From contig OU696581.1 in assembly GCA_916048095.2 (NCBI GenBank), forward strand, positions 3,886,945 through 3,950,944: a DNA stretch of 64,000 bases. Direction: 5' to 3'. The notes beneath the pieces were generated by a model, which worked only from the letters and a program-made list of their open reading frames with translations, did not search any database and was not told where the DNA came from. Below are positions 11,237 to 26,916 of the stretch, one piece after another. Position numbers and translations under genes: made by a program. Each line of letters starts with the position of its first letter. Position 1 is the first letter of the stretch. The stretch comes from Sacculina carcini (lineage: Eukaryota > Arthropoda > Thecostraca > Sacculinidae).

Positions 11237-13420
11237 CCGATTTTCTATACTTTTTTCTCTATGTATCAAAAACTAATTATCACACAACTAAATAAATAAT
11301 ACCATCATGCTGGGAATTTTGTTTGCTACAACACGGTATAATTTTTAATTTTCCAAAGTGTATTAAAAAAAAGTTACGGCGGTGTGAAGTCAAAATGACA
11401 AAGTCAAAAATGCAAAATTAGCACTGGAAACCGTGAATGTTTTGGTAAATATTCCCCTATCTATTCCTCATAAACCAGCAATGGTACAGCTATAAAAATT
11501 ATACTATTGTGTAGATAATTTTGTGTTCTACAAGAAAAGTTATAATTTATACCCACAAATGATACAAAAAATGTGTAAAATTGGCAAAATTGTCAAATAC
11601 ATCCAAAATTACACTTGATCACCGGGCGCCTAAATTAATTCATTTTTCTACCTATTTCTCAGGAACTATTTGTCACACATTAAAATAAATTATATCATCG
11701 TGCTGGAAATTGTATTTTTTAAAATGCGGTATAATTCTTAATTTTCCAAAGTGTATCTGAAGGAAGTGACGGCGGTGTAAAGTCAAAAGGACATATTGCC
11801 AATTTGACAGCTATTATGCGCACTTGCGATTACACAGGAATATACTACTGTGTAGAGAATTTTGTGTTCTACAAGAAAAGGTGTAATTTATACCCACAAA
11901 TGATACAAAAAACGTGTAAAATTGGCAAAATTCTCAAATACATCCAAAATTACACTTGAACACCGGGTGACTACAATTTATTCATTTTTATACCCATTTC
12001 TCAGGAACTATTTGTCATACATTAAAATTAATTATACCATCGTGCTAGAAATTTTGTTTCCTACAGTACGGTATAATTATTAATTTTCCAAAGTGTATCT
12101 GAAGGAAGTTACGCCGGTGTAAAGTCAAAATGTCATGTTGCCAATTTGACAGCTATTATGCGTACTTGCGATTACACATGAATATACACTGATTAAATTT
12201 CACTGAAGTCCAATCACAATTTACGCACTTGCGATTACACAGGAATATACTACTGTGTAGAGAATTTTGTGTTCTACAAGATAAGCTATAATTTATACCC
12301 ACAAATGATACAAAAAACGTGTAAAATTCCGATTTTCTATACTTTTTTCTCTATGTATCAAAAACTAATTATCACACAACTAAATAAATAATACCATCAT
12401 GCTGGGAATTTTGTTTGCTACAACACGGTATAATTTTTAATTTTCCAAAGTGTATTAAAAAAAAGTTACGGCGGTGTGAAGTCAAAATGACAAAGTCAAA
12501 AATGCAAAATTAGCACTGGAAACCGTGAATGTTTTGGTAAATATTCCCCTATCTATTCCTCATAAACCAGCAATGGTACAGCTATAAAAATTATACTATT
12601 GTGTAGATAATTTTGTGTTCTACAAGAAAAGTTATAATTTATACCCACAAATGATACAAAAAATGTGTAAAATTGGCAAAATTGTCAAATACATCCAAAA
12701 TTACACTTGATCACCGGGCGCCTAAATTAATTCATTTTTCTACCTATTTCTCAGGAACTATTTGTCACACATTAAAATAAATTATATCATCGTGCTGGAA
12801 ATTGTATTTTTTAAAATGCGGTATAATTCTTAATTTTCCAAAGTGTATCTGAAGGAAGTGACGGCGGTGTAAAGTCAAAAGGACATATTGCCAATTTGAC
12901 AGCTATTATGCGCACTTGCGATTACACAGGAATATACTACTGTGTAGAGAATTTTGTGTTCTACAAGAAAAGGTGTAATTTATACCCACAAATGATACAA
13001 AAAACGTGTAAAATTGGCAAAATTCTCAAATACATCCAAAATTACACTTGAACACCGGGTGACTACAATTTATTCATTTTTATACCCATTTCTCAGGAAC
13101 TATTTGTCATACATTAAAATTAATTATACCATCGTGCTAGAAATTTTGTTTCCTACAGTACGGTATAATTATTAATTTTCCAAAGTGTATCTGAAGGAAG
13201 TTACGCCGGTGTAAAGTCAAAATGTCATGTTGCCAATTTGACAGCTATTATGCGTACTTGCGATTACACATGAATATACACTGATTAAATTTCACTGAAG
13301 TCCAATCACAATTTACGCACTTGCGATTACACAGGAATATACTACTGTGTAGAGAATTTTGTGTTCTACAAGATAAGCTATAATTTATACCCACAAATGA
13401 TACAAAAAACGTGTAAAATT
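11237..13420 (+). repeat. 1,092-bp higher-order repeat, two copies in U1
   Basis: Copies run 11237-12328 and 12329-13420, each starting ccgattttctatac. They appear virtually identical. Each is built from about three diverged ~340-bp monomers that share gacagctattatgcgc and tacatccaaaattacact. Confidence 0.85.
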
Positions 13421-13719
13421 GGCAAAATTCTCAAATACATCCAAAATTACACTTGAACACCGGGCGACTAAAATTAATTCATTTTTCTACTATTTCTCAG
13501 TAACTATTTGTTACACATAAAAATAAATTATACCATCGTTCTAGAAATCTTTTCTTCTACAATACGGTATAATTTGTAATTTTCCAAAGGGTATCTGAAG
13601 GAAGTTACGGCGGTGTAAAGTCAAAAGGACATATTGCCAATTTGACAGCTATTATGCGCACTTGCGATTACACAGGAATATACACCGATTAAATTTCACT
13701 GAAGCCCAATCACAATTAA

Positions 13720-15587
13720 GAATGCATCATATTATCTCCAAGCATGGATGGTGTGGTTTTATTGCGTACAGTTTAATTAATGCTACACTCTACTGAATAT
13801 AAAGGCTTTATTGTCCTCAATAACGTTCCGCACGACGGGCGGGTAAAATGCTATTGGGAACAAAGTAAACTACTGAATTTAACTGTGTAATTTAATTGGT
13901 TTGATTTCAAGTTGCATAAGCATAAGTTGCATAAGGATATGGGTTGCAATATCATGTAATGCCAACTTATGCTGTTTTAGCGGAAGCATTAACCTGGAAT
14001 TATAGAGATGACAGAAGGTTGCATTGTTTTGATAGTGTTGTGGAAAAACATGTTTTCTAAATTGAAACATAAATTTCACATTTAGACTTTTAGATTAGCT
14101 ATAACTTTCCTGTGGGTTTGTTTTTCTTTTTCAATTTGCACTAATTTTTTTATGAATTGAATATTAATTATATTTTATGAACTGTTCCGCACGACGGGCG
14201 AATTAAATGTATCTATAAAGAGTGGGTTTAAATGATAGCGAGGTATATGATATTTTGCTAGCAGTAAATATTCTAGCGATAAAAGTAGAATAGCTCTTAA
14301 GCAAATGATTTTGGAGAATGATGTGAACCTTTAAATATATTTTGCGATCTGATGATATATGTATTAGGAATAATACGTAGCAGAATATAGATTGCATAAT
14401 ATAATATCGGCTGTAATATCAAGGGCTGCATTATCGATGTAATCCAAAAAATAACAACTGTATGAATATGATGCATTAGTGGAAGCATTAACCGGGAATT
14501 ATGAGATAATATGATAATGGTGTAAAATTATATCGCATTATGCAACAAATGTGAATTTAGCTACCTTACAGTTTGGTCCCGATACTATATTGGCGGGTTG
14601 AGAGAAAAGTATTGGTGGGCCGCGTGTTTGGGACCCCTGGGGTAGATAATCTCAGTCTTCTGATTACAAATTATGATCGCATCAGTATATTTTGTGATCA
14701 CAAACTAATAAGTTAAATCACCTCAGACTAGGCTGAGAGCGGTCAAGATTGAATGGTTGGGTTGGGTTGGGTAGGTTTGACTCAGGTTATATTGGGTTTT
14801 AATGATAGCGGAAAATAAATAAATTTTAACAATAAATATTATAGCGGTAAAAGTGAAATAGTACTTAAGCAAATGATATTGGGGAATGATGTTAAGTAAT
14901 AAATATAGTTTGGAAACATTCTGATGAAAAGATTTCATCATCTTTCATTGTTTGTTTCGTGTTTGTGTTCTGAATTATACCACACGACGGGCAGATTTAT
15001 ATATCAGGCGGGTTGAGGGATAATATTTGTCAAAATAAGAACAAAAATATTCACATTTAGACTTCTCTATTGGTTAAGATATTTATAGGTTACATTTTTT
15101 GCTTTTCAATTTGTATTCATTATATTTTATGGATTTGATATGAATTTAATTTATGAATTGTTCCGCACGACGGGTGGGTTTAAAAAAGTGTTTTTAGATC
15201 ATTTTTTCAAATGGTTCATTTAAAAAAAGGTTTTTTTTTATTTTAAATAAAAATGTTCCGCGGGCAGCAACTATAGACAATAGAACGTTCAATTTACCCT
15301 GTAGAATTAATCCATACACAAAACCAATGGATTTGACTTCAAGATGCAGAACGGATCGTGTTCGAGTTCTGAATTATTCAGCACGACGGGCGGGTTTAAA
15401 AATGACTCAGGCGGACTGAGGGGAAATATTGTGTCGAAATAAAAATAATTAAACTTATAATTTTCAATTGATTAATATTTTTATGAGTGTACCCTATTTC
15501 ATTTTTATTTTTCCATATTTTTTATGAATTGAATATGAATTTCATGTTATGAATTGCTCCGCACAACTGGCGGGTTTTAATGCTATA
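13720..15587 (+). repeat. Tail block of U1
   Basis: Non-coding tail shared by U1-U4 and, diverged, by 38400-40860. It contains several hairpin motifs (near 13827, 14188, 15163, 15558). At 14576-14645 it also has a stretch whose reverse complement begins caggggtcccaaacacgcgg, like a hAT terminus. Short open frames here are shared between units only because the DNA is duplicated. Confidence 0.7.
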
Positions 15588-15608
15588 TCTATATATATAA
15601 AAGAGATC

Positions 15609-15640
<32 letters not shown>

Positions 15641-18600
15641 CTGTGTGTGTGTGTGTTCGACCCTCCTTGGTCCATTTTCTATCAGCTATTATTCGGCCAC
15701 CACTCAGCCTACCCGCTAACAATTTATACCATCACGTTGGAAATTTTCTTGTCTACACTTTAGATTAAATTTTAAATTTCAAAAATGAAATCAAAAAAAG
15801 TTATAGCGGTGAAAAGACAAAATGAACCCTGAAAAATGCGAAAATTGTGGTCAATGCTCTGCCATCTACTCCTCATAAACCAGAAATGGTACAGCCAAAC
15901 AGATTATACCACTGTGTAGAGAATTCTCTGTTCTACAAGATAGGTTATAATTCATATCCAAAAATAGAACATAAAAGATGTAAACATGACAAAATTTCAA
16001 TCTATATTCAAAATTATATTTATACTCCACGCGTCCGATTTTCTATACTTTTTTCCCTATGTATCAAAAACTAATTATCACACAACTAAATAAATAATAC
16101 CATCATGCTGGGAATTTTGTTTGCTACAACACGGTATAATTTTTAATTTTCCAAAGTGTATTAAAAAAAAGTTACGGCGGTGTGAAGTCAAAATGACAAA
16201 GTCAAAAATGCAAAATTAGCACTGGAAACCGTGAATGTTTTGGTAAATATTCCCCTATCTATTCCTCATAAACCAGCAATGGTACAGCTATAAAAATTAT
16301 ACTATTGTGTAGATAATTTTGTGTTCTACAAGAAATGTTATAATTTATACCCACAAATGATACAAAAAATGTGTAAAATTGGCAAAATTGTCAAATACAT
16401 CCAAAATTACACTTGATCACCGGGCGCCTAAATTAATTCATTTTTCTACCTATTTCTCAGGAACTATTTGTCACACATTAAAATAAATTATATCATCGTG
16501 CTGGAAATTGTATTTTTTTAAATGCGGTATAATTCTTAATTTTCCAAAGTGTATCTGAAGGAAGTGACGGCGGTGTAAATTCAAAAGGACATATTGCCAA
16601 TTTGACAGCTATTATGCGCACTTGCGATTACACAGGAATATACTACTGTGTAGAGAATTTTGTGTTCTACAAGAAAAGGTGTAATTTATACCCACAAATG
16701 ATACAAAAAACGTGTAAAATTGGCAAAATTCTCAAATACATCCAAAATTACACTTGAACACCGGGTGACTACAATTTATTCATTTTTATACCCATTTCTC
16801 AGGAACTATTTGTCATACATTAAAATTAATTATACCATCGTGCTAGAAATTTTGTTTCCTACAGTACGGTATAATTATTAATTTTCCAAAGTGTATCTGA
16901 AGGAAGTTACGCCGGTGTAAAGTCAAAAGGACATATTGCCAATTTGACAGCTATTATGCGCACTTGCGATTACACAGGAATATATTACTGTGTAGAGAAT
17001 TTTGTGTTCTACAAGAAAAGCTATAATTTATACCCACAAATGATACAAAAAACGTGTAAAATTGGCAAAATTCTCAAATACATCCAAAATTACACTTGAA
17101 CACCGGGCGACTAAAATTAATTCATTTTTCTACTATTTCTCAGTAACTATTTGTTACACATAAAAATAAATCATACCATCGTTCTAGAAACCTTTTCTTC
17201 TACAATACGGTATAATTTTTAATTTTCCAAAGGGTATCTGAAGGAAGTTACGGCGGTGTAAAGTCAAAAGGACATATTGCCAATTTGACAGCTATTATGC
17301 GCACTTGCGATTACACAGGAATATACACCGATTAAATTTCACTGAAGCCCAATCACAATTAAGAATGCATCATATTATCTCCAAGCATGGATGGTGTGGT
17401 TTTATTGCGTACAGTTTAATTAATGCTACACTCTACTGAATATAAAGGCTTCATTGTCCTCAATAACGTTCCGCACGACGGGCGGGTAAAATGCTATTGG
17501 GAACAAAGTAAACTACTGAATTTAACTGTGTAATTTAATTGGTTTAATTTCAAGTTGCATAAGCATAAGTTGCATAAGGATATGGGTTGCAATATCATGT
17601 AATGCCAACTTATGCTGTTTTAGCGGAAGCATTAACCTGGAATTATAGAGATGACAGAAGGTTGCATTGTTTTGATAGTGTTGTGGAAAAACATGTTTTC
17701 TAAATTGAAACATAAATTTCACATTTAGACTTTTAGATTAGCTATAACTTTCCTGTGGGTTTGTTTTTCTTTTTCAATTTGCACTAATTTTTTTATTAAT
17801 TGAATATTAATTATATTTTATGAACTGTTCCGCACGACGGGCGAATTAAATGTATCTATAAAGAGTGGGTTTAAATGATAGCGAGGTATATGATATTTTG
17901 CTAGCAGTAAATATTCTAGCGATAAAAGTAGAATAGCTCTTAAGCAAATGATTTTGGAGAATGATGTGAACCTTTAAATATATTTTGCCATCTGATGATA
18001 TATGTATTAGGAATAATACGTAGCAGAATATAGATTGCATAATATAATATCGGCTGTAATATCAAGGGCTGCATTATCGATGTAATCCAAAAAATAACAA
18101 CTGTATGAATATGATGCATTAGTGGAAGCATTAACCGGGAATTATGAGATAATATGATAATGGTGTAAAATTATATCGCTTTATGCAACAAATGTGAATT
18201 TAGCTACCTTACAGTTTGGTCCCGATACTATATTGGCGGGTTGAGAGAAAAGTATTGGTGGGCCGCGTGTTTGGGACCCCTGGGGTAGATAATCTCAGTC
18301 TTCTGATTACAAATTATGATCGCATCAGTATATTTTGTGATCACAAACTAATAAGTTAAATCACCTCAGACTAGGCTGAAAGCGGTCAAGATTGAATGGT
18401 TGGGTTGGGTTGGGTAGGTTTGACTCAGGTTATATTGGGTTTTAATGATAGCGGAAAATATATAAATTTTAACAATAAATATTATAGCGGTAAAAGTGAA
18501 ATAGTACTTAAGCAAATGATATTGGGGAATGATGTTAAGTAATAAATATAATTTGGAAACAGTCTGATGAAAAGATTTCATCATCATTCATTGTTTGTTT

Positions 18601-20097
18601 CGTGTTTGTGTTCTGAATTATACCACACGACGGGCAGATTTATATATCAGGCGGGTTGAGGGATAATATTTGTCAAAATAAGAACAAAAATATTCACATT
18701 TAGACTTTTCTATTGGTTAAGATATTTATAGGTTACATTTTTTGCTTTTCGATTTGTATTCATTATATTATATGGATTTGATATGAATTTTATTGTATGA
18801 ATTGTTCCGCACGACGGGTGGGTTTAAAAAAGTGTTTTTAGATCATTTTTTCAAATGGTTCATTTAAAAAAAGGTTTTTTTTTATAAAAATAAAAATGTT
18901 CCGCGGGCAGCAACTATAGACAATAGAACGTTCAATTTACCCTGTAGAATTAATCCATACACAAAACCAATGGATTTGACTTCAAGATGCAGAACGGATC
19001 GTGTTCGAGTTCTGAATTATTCAGCACGACGGGCGGGTTTAAAAATGACTCAGGCGGACTGAGGGGAAATATTGTGTCGAAATAAAAATAATTAAACTTA
19101 TAATTTTCAATTGATTAATATTTTTATGAGTGTACCCTATTTCATTTTTATTTTTCCATATTTTTTATGAATTGAATATGAATTTCATGTTATGAATTGC
19201 TCCGCACAACTGGCGGGTTTTAATGCTATATATATACATAAAGAAGAAATTATCTGTCTGTCTGTGTATGTATGCTTGAATATGAGGTGACATAAATGCG
19301 CTGGCTCATGGTTCGCTGGTTCAATTATCAGGGGCTTCAAACGCAAACGAAGCGATGGCTCATTTTTATGAAATAAAAATGTCCCGCGGGCAGCAATAAA
19401 ACGTTCAATTTCACCGTATAGAATGAATTCATATACAAAACTAATGGATTTGACTTCAAGAACCAGAACGGATGGTGTTCGAGTTCTGAATTTCTCCTCA
19501 CGTCGGGCGGGTTTAAATATGAGGCGGGTTGAGTGAAAATATTTTGTCAAAATAAAATTAAAAATAATGAAATTTAGACTTTTTAATTGATTAAGGTCTT
19601 CATGAGTTTGCCTTATTTATTTTTAATTTGCAATATTTTTATGAATTGTTCCGCACAACGGGCGGGTTTTAATGCGGTTTTAATGCTATATATATACATA
19701 AAGAAGAAATTATCTGTCTGTCTGTGTATGTATGCTTGAATATGAGGTGACATAATTGCGCTGGTTCATGGTTCGCTGGTTCAATGATCAGGGGCTTCAA
19801 ACGCAAACGAAGCGATGGCTCATTTTTATGAAATAAAAATGTCCCGCGGGCAGCAATAAAACGTTCAATTTCACCGTGTAGAATGAATTCATATACAAAA
19901 CTAATGGATTTGACTTCAAGAACCAGAACGGATGGTGTTCGAGTTCTGAATTATTCCGCACGTCGGCCGGGTTTAAATATGAGGCGGGCTGAGTGAAAAT
20001 ATTTTGCTATATATATACATAAAGAAGAAATTATCTGTCTGTCTGTGTATGTATGCTTGAATATGAGGTGACATAATTGCGCAGGTCCAATGGTATA
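15588..20097 (+). repeat. Composite Helitron-like unit U2 (4.5 kb)
   Basis: Same order as U1, but with a single, 63-bp shorter higher-order repeat (16035-17063) and with an added 869-bp type-B cassette at the end (19229-20097). Sequence is nearly identical to U1/U3/U4 over the shared parts. Confidence 0.75.
19229..20097 (+). repeat. Type-B cassette of U2
   Basis: Three successive 5' ends reading tatatatacataaagaag followed by ctgtctgtctgtg lie at about 19229, 19687 and 20008. Each is placed directly after a hairpin-type 3' end or an internal truncation. The cassette recurs almost unchanged at 25990-26858 and 31659-32526. Confidence 0.75.
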
Positions 20098-20118
20098 TCT
20101 ATATATATAAAAGAGATC

Positions 20119-20155
<37 letters not shown>

Positions 20156-23100
20156 TGTGTGTGTGTGTGTTCGACACTCCTTGGTCCATTTTCTATCAGC
20201 TATTATTCGGCCACCACTCAGCCTACCCGCTAACAATTTATACCATCACGTTGGAAATTTTCTTGTCTACACTTTAGATTAAATTTTAAATTTCAAAAAT
20301 GAAATCAAAAAAAGTTATAGCGGTGAAAAGACAAAATGAACCCTGAAAAATGCGAAAATTGTGGTCAATGCTCTGCCATCTACTCCTCATAAACCAGAAA
20401 TGGTACAGCCAAACAGATTATACCACTGTGTAGAGAATTTTCTGTTCTACAAGATAAGTTATAATTCATATCCAAAAATAGAACATAAAAGATGTAAACA
20501 TGACAAAATTTCAATCTATATTCAAAATTATATTTATACTCCACGCGTCCGATTTTCTATACTTTTTTCTCTATGTATCAAAAACTAATTATCACACAAC
20601 TAAATAAATAATACCATCATGCTGGGAATTTTGTTTGCTACAACACGGTATAATTTTTAATTTTCCAAAGTGTATTAAAAAAAAGTTACGGCGGTGTGAA
20701 GTCAAAATGACAAAGTCAAAAATGCAAAATTAGCACTGGAAACCGTGAATGTTTTGGTAAATATTCCCCTATCTATTCCTCATAAACCAGCAATGGTACA
20801 GCTATAAAAATTATACTATTGTGTAGATAATTTTGTGTTCTACAAGAAAAGATATAATTTATACCCACAAATGATACAAAAAATGTGTAAAATTGGCAAA
20901 ATTGTCAAATACATCCAAAATTACACTTGATCACCGGGCGCCTAAATTAATTCATTTTTCTACCTATTTCTCAGGAACTATTTGTCACACATTAAAATAA
21001 ATTATATCATCGTGCTGGAAATTGTATTTTTTAAAATGCGGTATAATTCTTAATTTTCCAAAGTGTATCTGAAGGAAGTGACGGCGGTGTAAAGTCAAAA
21101 GGACATATTGCCAATTTGACAGCTATTATGCGCACTTGCGATTACACAGGAATATACTACTGTGTAGAGAATTTTGTGTTCTACAAGAAAAGGTGTAATT
21201 TATACCCACAAATGATACAAAAAACGTGTAAAATTGGCAAAATTCTCAAATACATCCAAAATTACACTTGAACACCGGGTGACTACAATTTATTCATTTT
21301 TATACCCATTTCTCAGGAACTATTTGTCATACATTAAAATTAATTATACCATCGTGCTAGAAATTTTGTTTCCTACAGTACGGTATAATTATTAATTTTC
21401 CAAAGTGTATCTGAAGGAAGTTACGCCGGTGTAAAGTCAAAATGTCATGTTGCCAATTTGACAGCTATTATGCGTACTTGCGATTACACATGAATATACA
21501 CTGATTAAATTTCACTGAAGTCCAATCACAATTTACGCACTTGCGATTACACAGGAATATACTACTGTGTAGAGAATTTTGTGTTCTACAAGATAAGCTA
21601 TAATTTATACCCACAAATGATACAAAAAACGTGTAAAATTCCGATTTTCTATACTTTTTTCTCTATGTATCAAAAACTAAGTATCACACAACTAAATAAA
21701 TAATACCATCATGCTGGGAATTTTGTTTGCTACAACACGGTATAATTTTTAATTTTCCAAAGTGTATTAAAAAAAAGTTACGGCGGTGTGAAGTCAAAAT
21801 GACAAAGTCAAAAATGCAAAATTAGCACTGGAAACCGTGAATGTTTTGGTAAATATTCCCCTATCTATTCCTCATAAACCAGCAATGGTACAGCTATAAA
21901 AATTATACTATTGTGTAGATAATTTTGTGTTCTACAAGAAAAGTTATAATTTATACCCACAAATGATACAAAAAATGTGTAAAATTGGCAAAATTGTCAA
22001 ATACATCCAAAATTACACTTGATCACCGGGCGCCTAAATTAATTCATTTTTCTACCTATTTCTCAGGAACTATTTGTCACACATTAAAATAAATTATATC
22101 ATCGTGCTGGAAATTGTATTTTTTAAAATGCGGTATAATTCTTAATTTTCCAAAGTGTATCTGAAGGAAGTGACGGCGGTGTAAAGTCAAAAGGACATAT
22201 TGCCAATTTGACAGCTATTATGCGCACTTGCGATTACACAGGAATATACTACTGTGTAGAGAATTTTGTGTCCTACAAGAAAAGGTGTAATTTATACCCA
22301 CAAATGATACAAAAAACGTGTAAAATTGGCAAAATTCTCAAATACATCCAAAATTACACTTGAACACCGGGTGACTACAATTTATTCATTTTTATACCCA
22401 TTTCTCAGGAACTATTTGTCATACATTAAAATTAATTATACCATCGTGCTAGAAATTTTGTTTCCTACAGTACGGTATAATTATTAATTTTCCAAAGTGT
22501 ATCTGAAGGAAGTTACGCCGGTGTAAAGTCAAAATGTCATGTTGCCAATTTGACAGCTATTATGCGTACTTGCGATTACACATGAATATACACTGATTAA
22601 ATTTCACTGAAGTCCAATCACAATTTACGCACTTGCGATTACACAGGAATATACTACTGTGTAGAGAATTTTGTGTTCTACAAGATAAGCTATAATTTAT
22701 ACGCACAAATGATACAAAAAACGTGTAAAATTCCGATTTTCTATACTTTTTTCTCTATGTATCAAAAACTAAGTATCACACAACTAAATAAATAATACCA
22801 TCATGCTGGGAATTTTGTTTGCTACAACACGGTATAATTTTTAATTTTCCAAAGTGTATTAAAAAAAAGTTACGGCGGTGTGAAGTCAAAATGACAAAGT
22901 CAAAAATGCAAAATTAGCACTGGAAACCGTGAATGTTTTGGTAAATATTCCCCTATCTATTCCTCATAAACCAGCAATGGTACAGCTATAAAAATTATAC
23001 TATTGTGTAGATAATTTTGTGTTCTACAAGAAAAGTTATAATTTATACCCACAAATGATACAAAAAATGTGTAAAATTGGCAAAATTGTCAAATACATCC

Positions 23101-26100
23101 AAAATTACACTTGATCACCGGGCGCCTAAATTAATTCATTTTTCTACCTATTTCTCAGGAACTATTTGTCACACATTAAAATAAATTATATCATCGTGCT
23201 GGAAATTGTATTTTTTAAAATGCGGTATAATTCTTAATTTTCCAAAGTGTATCTGAAGGAAGTGACGGCGGTGTAAAGTCAAAAGGACATATTGCCAATT
23301 TGACAGCTATTATGCGCACTTGCGATTACACAGGAATATACTACTGTGTAGAGAATTTTGTGTTCTACAAGAAAAGGTGTAATTTATACCCACAAATGAT
23401 ACAAAAAACGTGTAAAATTGGCAAAATTCTCAAATACATCCAAAATTACACTTGAACACCGGGTGACTACAATTTATTCATTTTTATACCCATTTCTCAG
23501 GAACTATTTGTCATACATTAAAATTAATTATACCATCGTGCTAGAAATTTTGTTTCCTACAGTACGGTATAATTATTAATTTTCCAAAGTGTATCTGAAG
23601 GAAGTTACGCCGGTGTAAAGTCAAAATGTCATGTTGCCAATTTGACAGCTATTATGCGTACTTGCGATTACACATGAATATACACTGATTAAATTTCACT
23701 GAAGTCCAATCACAATTTACGCACTTGCGATTACACAGGAATATACTACTGTGTAGAGAATTTTGTGTTCTACAAGATAAGCTATAATTTATACCCACAA
23801 ATGATACAAAAAACGTGTAAAATTGGCAAAATTCTCAAATACATCCAAAATTACACTTGAACACCGGGCGACTAAAATTAATTCATTTTTCTACTATTTC
23901 TCAGTAACTATTTGTTACACATAAAAATAAATTATACCATCGTTCTAGAAATCTTTTCTTCTACAATACGGTATAATTTGTAATTTTCCAAAGGGTATCT
24001 GAAGGAAGTTACGGCGGTGTAAAGTCAAAAGGACATATTGCCAATTTGACAGCTATTATGCGCACTTGCGATTACACAGGAATATACACCGATTAAATTT
24101 CACTGAAGCCCAATCACAATTAAGAATGCATCATATTATCTCCAAGCATGGATGGTGTGGTTTTATTGCGTACAGTTTAATTAATGCTACACTCTACTGA
24201 ATATAAAGGCTTTATTGTCCTCAATAACGTTCCGCACGACGGGCGGGTAAAATGCTATTGGGAACAAAGTAAACTACTGAATTTAACTGTGTAATTTAAT
24301 TGGTTTGATTTCAAGTTGCATAAGCATAAGTTGCATAAGGATATGGGTTGCAATATCATGTAATGCCAACTTATGCTGTTTTAGCGGAAGCATTAACCTG
24401 GAATTATAGAGATGACAGAAGGTTGCATTGTTTTGATAGTGTTGTGGAAAAACATGTTTTCTAAATTGAAACATAAATTTCACATTTAGACTTTTAGATT
24501 AGCTATAACTTTCCTGTGGGTTTGTTTTTCTTTTTCAATTTGCACTAATTTTTTTATGAATTGAATATTAATTATATTTTATGAACTGTTCCGCACGACG
24601 GGCGAATTAAATGTATCTATAAAGAGTGGGTTTAAATGATAGCGAGGTATATGATATTTTGCTAGCAGTAAATATTCTAGCGATAAAAGTAGAATAGCTC
24701 TTAAGCAAATGATTTTGGAGAATGATGTGAACCTTTAAATATATTTTGCGATCTGATGATATATGTATTAGGAATAATACGTAGCAGAATATAGATTGCA
24801 TAATATAATATCGGCTGTAATATCAAGGGCTGCATTATCGATGTAATCCAAAAAATAACAACTGTATGAATATGATGCATTAGTGGAAGCATTAACCGGG
24901 AATTATGAGATAATATGATAATGGTGTAAAATTATATCGCTTTATGCAACAAATGTGAATTTAGCTACCTTACAGTTTGGTCCCGATACTATATTGGCGG
25001 GTTGAGAGAAAAGTATTGGTGGGCCGCGTGTTTGGGACCCCTGGGGTAGATAATCTCAGTCTTCTGATTACAAATTATGATCGCATCAGTATATTTTGTG
25101 ATCACAAACTAATAAGTTAAATCACCTCAGACTAGGCTGAAAGCGGTCAAGATTGAATGGTTGGGTTGGGTTGGGTAGGTTTGACTCAGGTTATATTGGG
25201 TTTTAATGATAGCGGAAAATATATAAATTTTAACAATAAATATTATAGCGGTAAAAGTGAAATAGTACTTAAGCAAATGATATTGGGGAATGATGTTAAG
25301 TAATAAATATAATTTGGAAACAGTCTGATGAAAAGATTTCATCATCATTCATTGTTTGTTTCGTGTTTGTGTTCTGAATTATACCACACGACGGGCAGAT
25401 TTATATATCAGGCGGGTTGAGGGATAATATTTGTCAAAATAAGAACAAAAATATTCACATTTAGACTTTTCTATTGGTTAAGATATTTATAGGTTACATT
25501 TTTTGCTTTTCGATTTGTATTCATTATATTATATGGATTTGATATGAATTTTATTGTATGAATTGTTCCGCACGACGGGTGGGTTTAAAAAAGTGTTTTT
25601 AGATCATTTTTTCAAATGGTTCATTTAAAAAAAGTTTTTTTTTTATAAAAATAAAAATGTTCCGCGGGCAGCAACTATAGACAATAGAACGTTCAATTTA
25701 CCCTGTAGAATTAATCCATACACAAAACCAATGGATTTGACTTCAAGATGCAGAACGGATCGTGTTCGAGTTCTGAATTATTCAGCACGACGGGCGGGTT
25801 TAAAAATGACTCAGGCGGACTGAGGGGAAATATTGTGTCGAAATAAAAATAATTAAACTTATAATTTTCAATTGATTAATATTTTTATGAGTGTACCCTA
25901 TTTCATTTTTATTTTTCCATATTTTTTATGAATTGAATATGAATTTCATGTTATGAATTGCTCCGCACAACTGGCGGGTTTTAATGCTATATATATACAT
26001 AAAGAAGAAATTATCTGTCTGTCTGTGTATGTATGCTTGAATATGAGGTGACATAAATGCGCTGGCTCATGGTTCGCTGGTTCAATTAACAGGGGCTTCA

Positions 26101-26858
26101 AACGCAAACGAAGCGATGGCTCATTTTTATGAAATAAAAATGTCCCGCGGGCAGCAATAAAACGTTCAATTTCACCGTATAGAATGAATTCATATACAAA
26201 ACTAATGGATTTGACTTCAAGAACCAGAACGGATGGTGTTCGAGTTCTGAATTTCTCCTCACGTCGGGCGGGTTTAAATATGAGGCGGGTTGAGTGAAAA
26301 TATTTTGTCAAAATAAAATTAAAAATAATGAAATTTAGACTTTTTAATTGATTAAGGTCTTCATGAGTTTGCCTTATTTATTTTTAATTTGCAATATTTT
26401 TATGAATTGTTCCGCACAACGGGCGGGTTTTAATGCGGTTTTAATGCTATATATATACATAAAGAAGAAATTATCTGTCTGTCTGTGTATGTATGCTTGA
26501 ATATGAGGTGACATAATTGCGCTGGTTCATGGTTCGCTGGTTCAATGATCAGGGGCTTCAAACGCAAACGAAGCGATGGCTCATTTTTATGAAATAAAAA
26601 TGTCCCGCGGGCAGCAATAAAACGTTCAATTTCACCGTGTAGAATGAATTCATATACAAAACTAATGGATTTGACTTCAAGAACCAGAACGGATGGTGTT
26701 CGAGTTCTGAATTATTCCGCACGTCGGCCGGGTTTAAATATGAGGCGGGCTGAGTGAAAATATTTTGCTATATATATACATAAAGAAGAAATTATCTGTC
26801 TGTCTGTGTATGTATGCTTGAATATGAGGTGACATAATTGCGCAGGTCCAATGGTATA
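20098..26858 (+). repeat. Composite Helitron-like unit U3 (6.8 kb)
   Basis: The longest of the four units. It contains three 1,092-bp higher-order repeats (20549-21640, 21641-22732, 22733-23824), the tail block and the type-B cassette. Confidence 0.75.
20549..23824 (+). repeat. 1,092-bp higher-order repeat, three copies in U3
   Basis: Period is exactly 1,092 bases at all three junctions, with only scattered substitutions such as tacgcac for tacccac near 22700. This marks very recent unequal exchange or gene conversion. Confidence 0.85.
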
Positions 26859-26879
26859 TCTATATATATAAAAGAGATC

Positions 26880-26916
<37 letters not shown>

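Larger units (their letters stand above)
10788..15587 (+). repeat. Composite Helitron-like unit U1 (4.8 kb)
   Basis: Starts with the type-A 5' terminus and a (tg)n tract, followed by the ~340-bp-monomer body and a ~1.9-kb tail of hairpin-ended units. It ends with the hairpin and tgcta directly against the next TC terminus. It contains two copies of the 1,092-bp higher-order repeat and lacks the type-B cassette found in U2-U4. Confidence 0.75.
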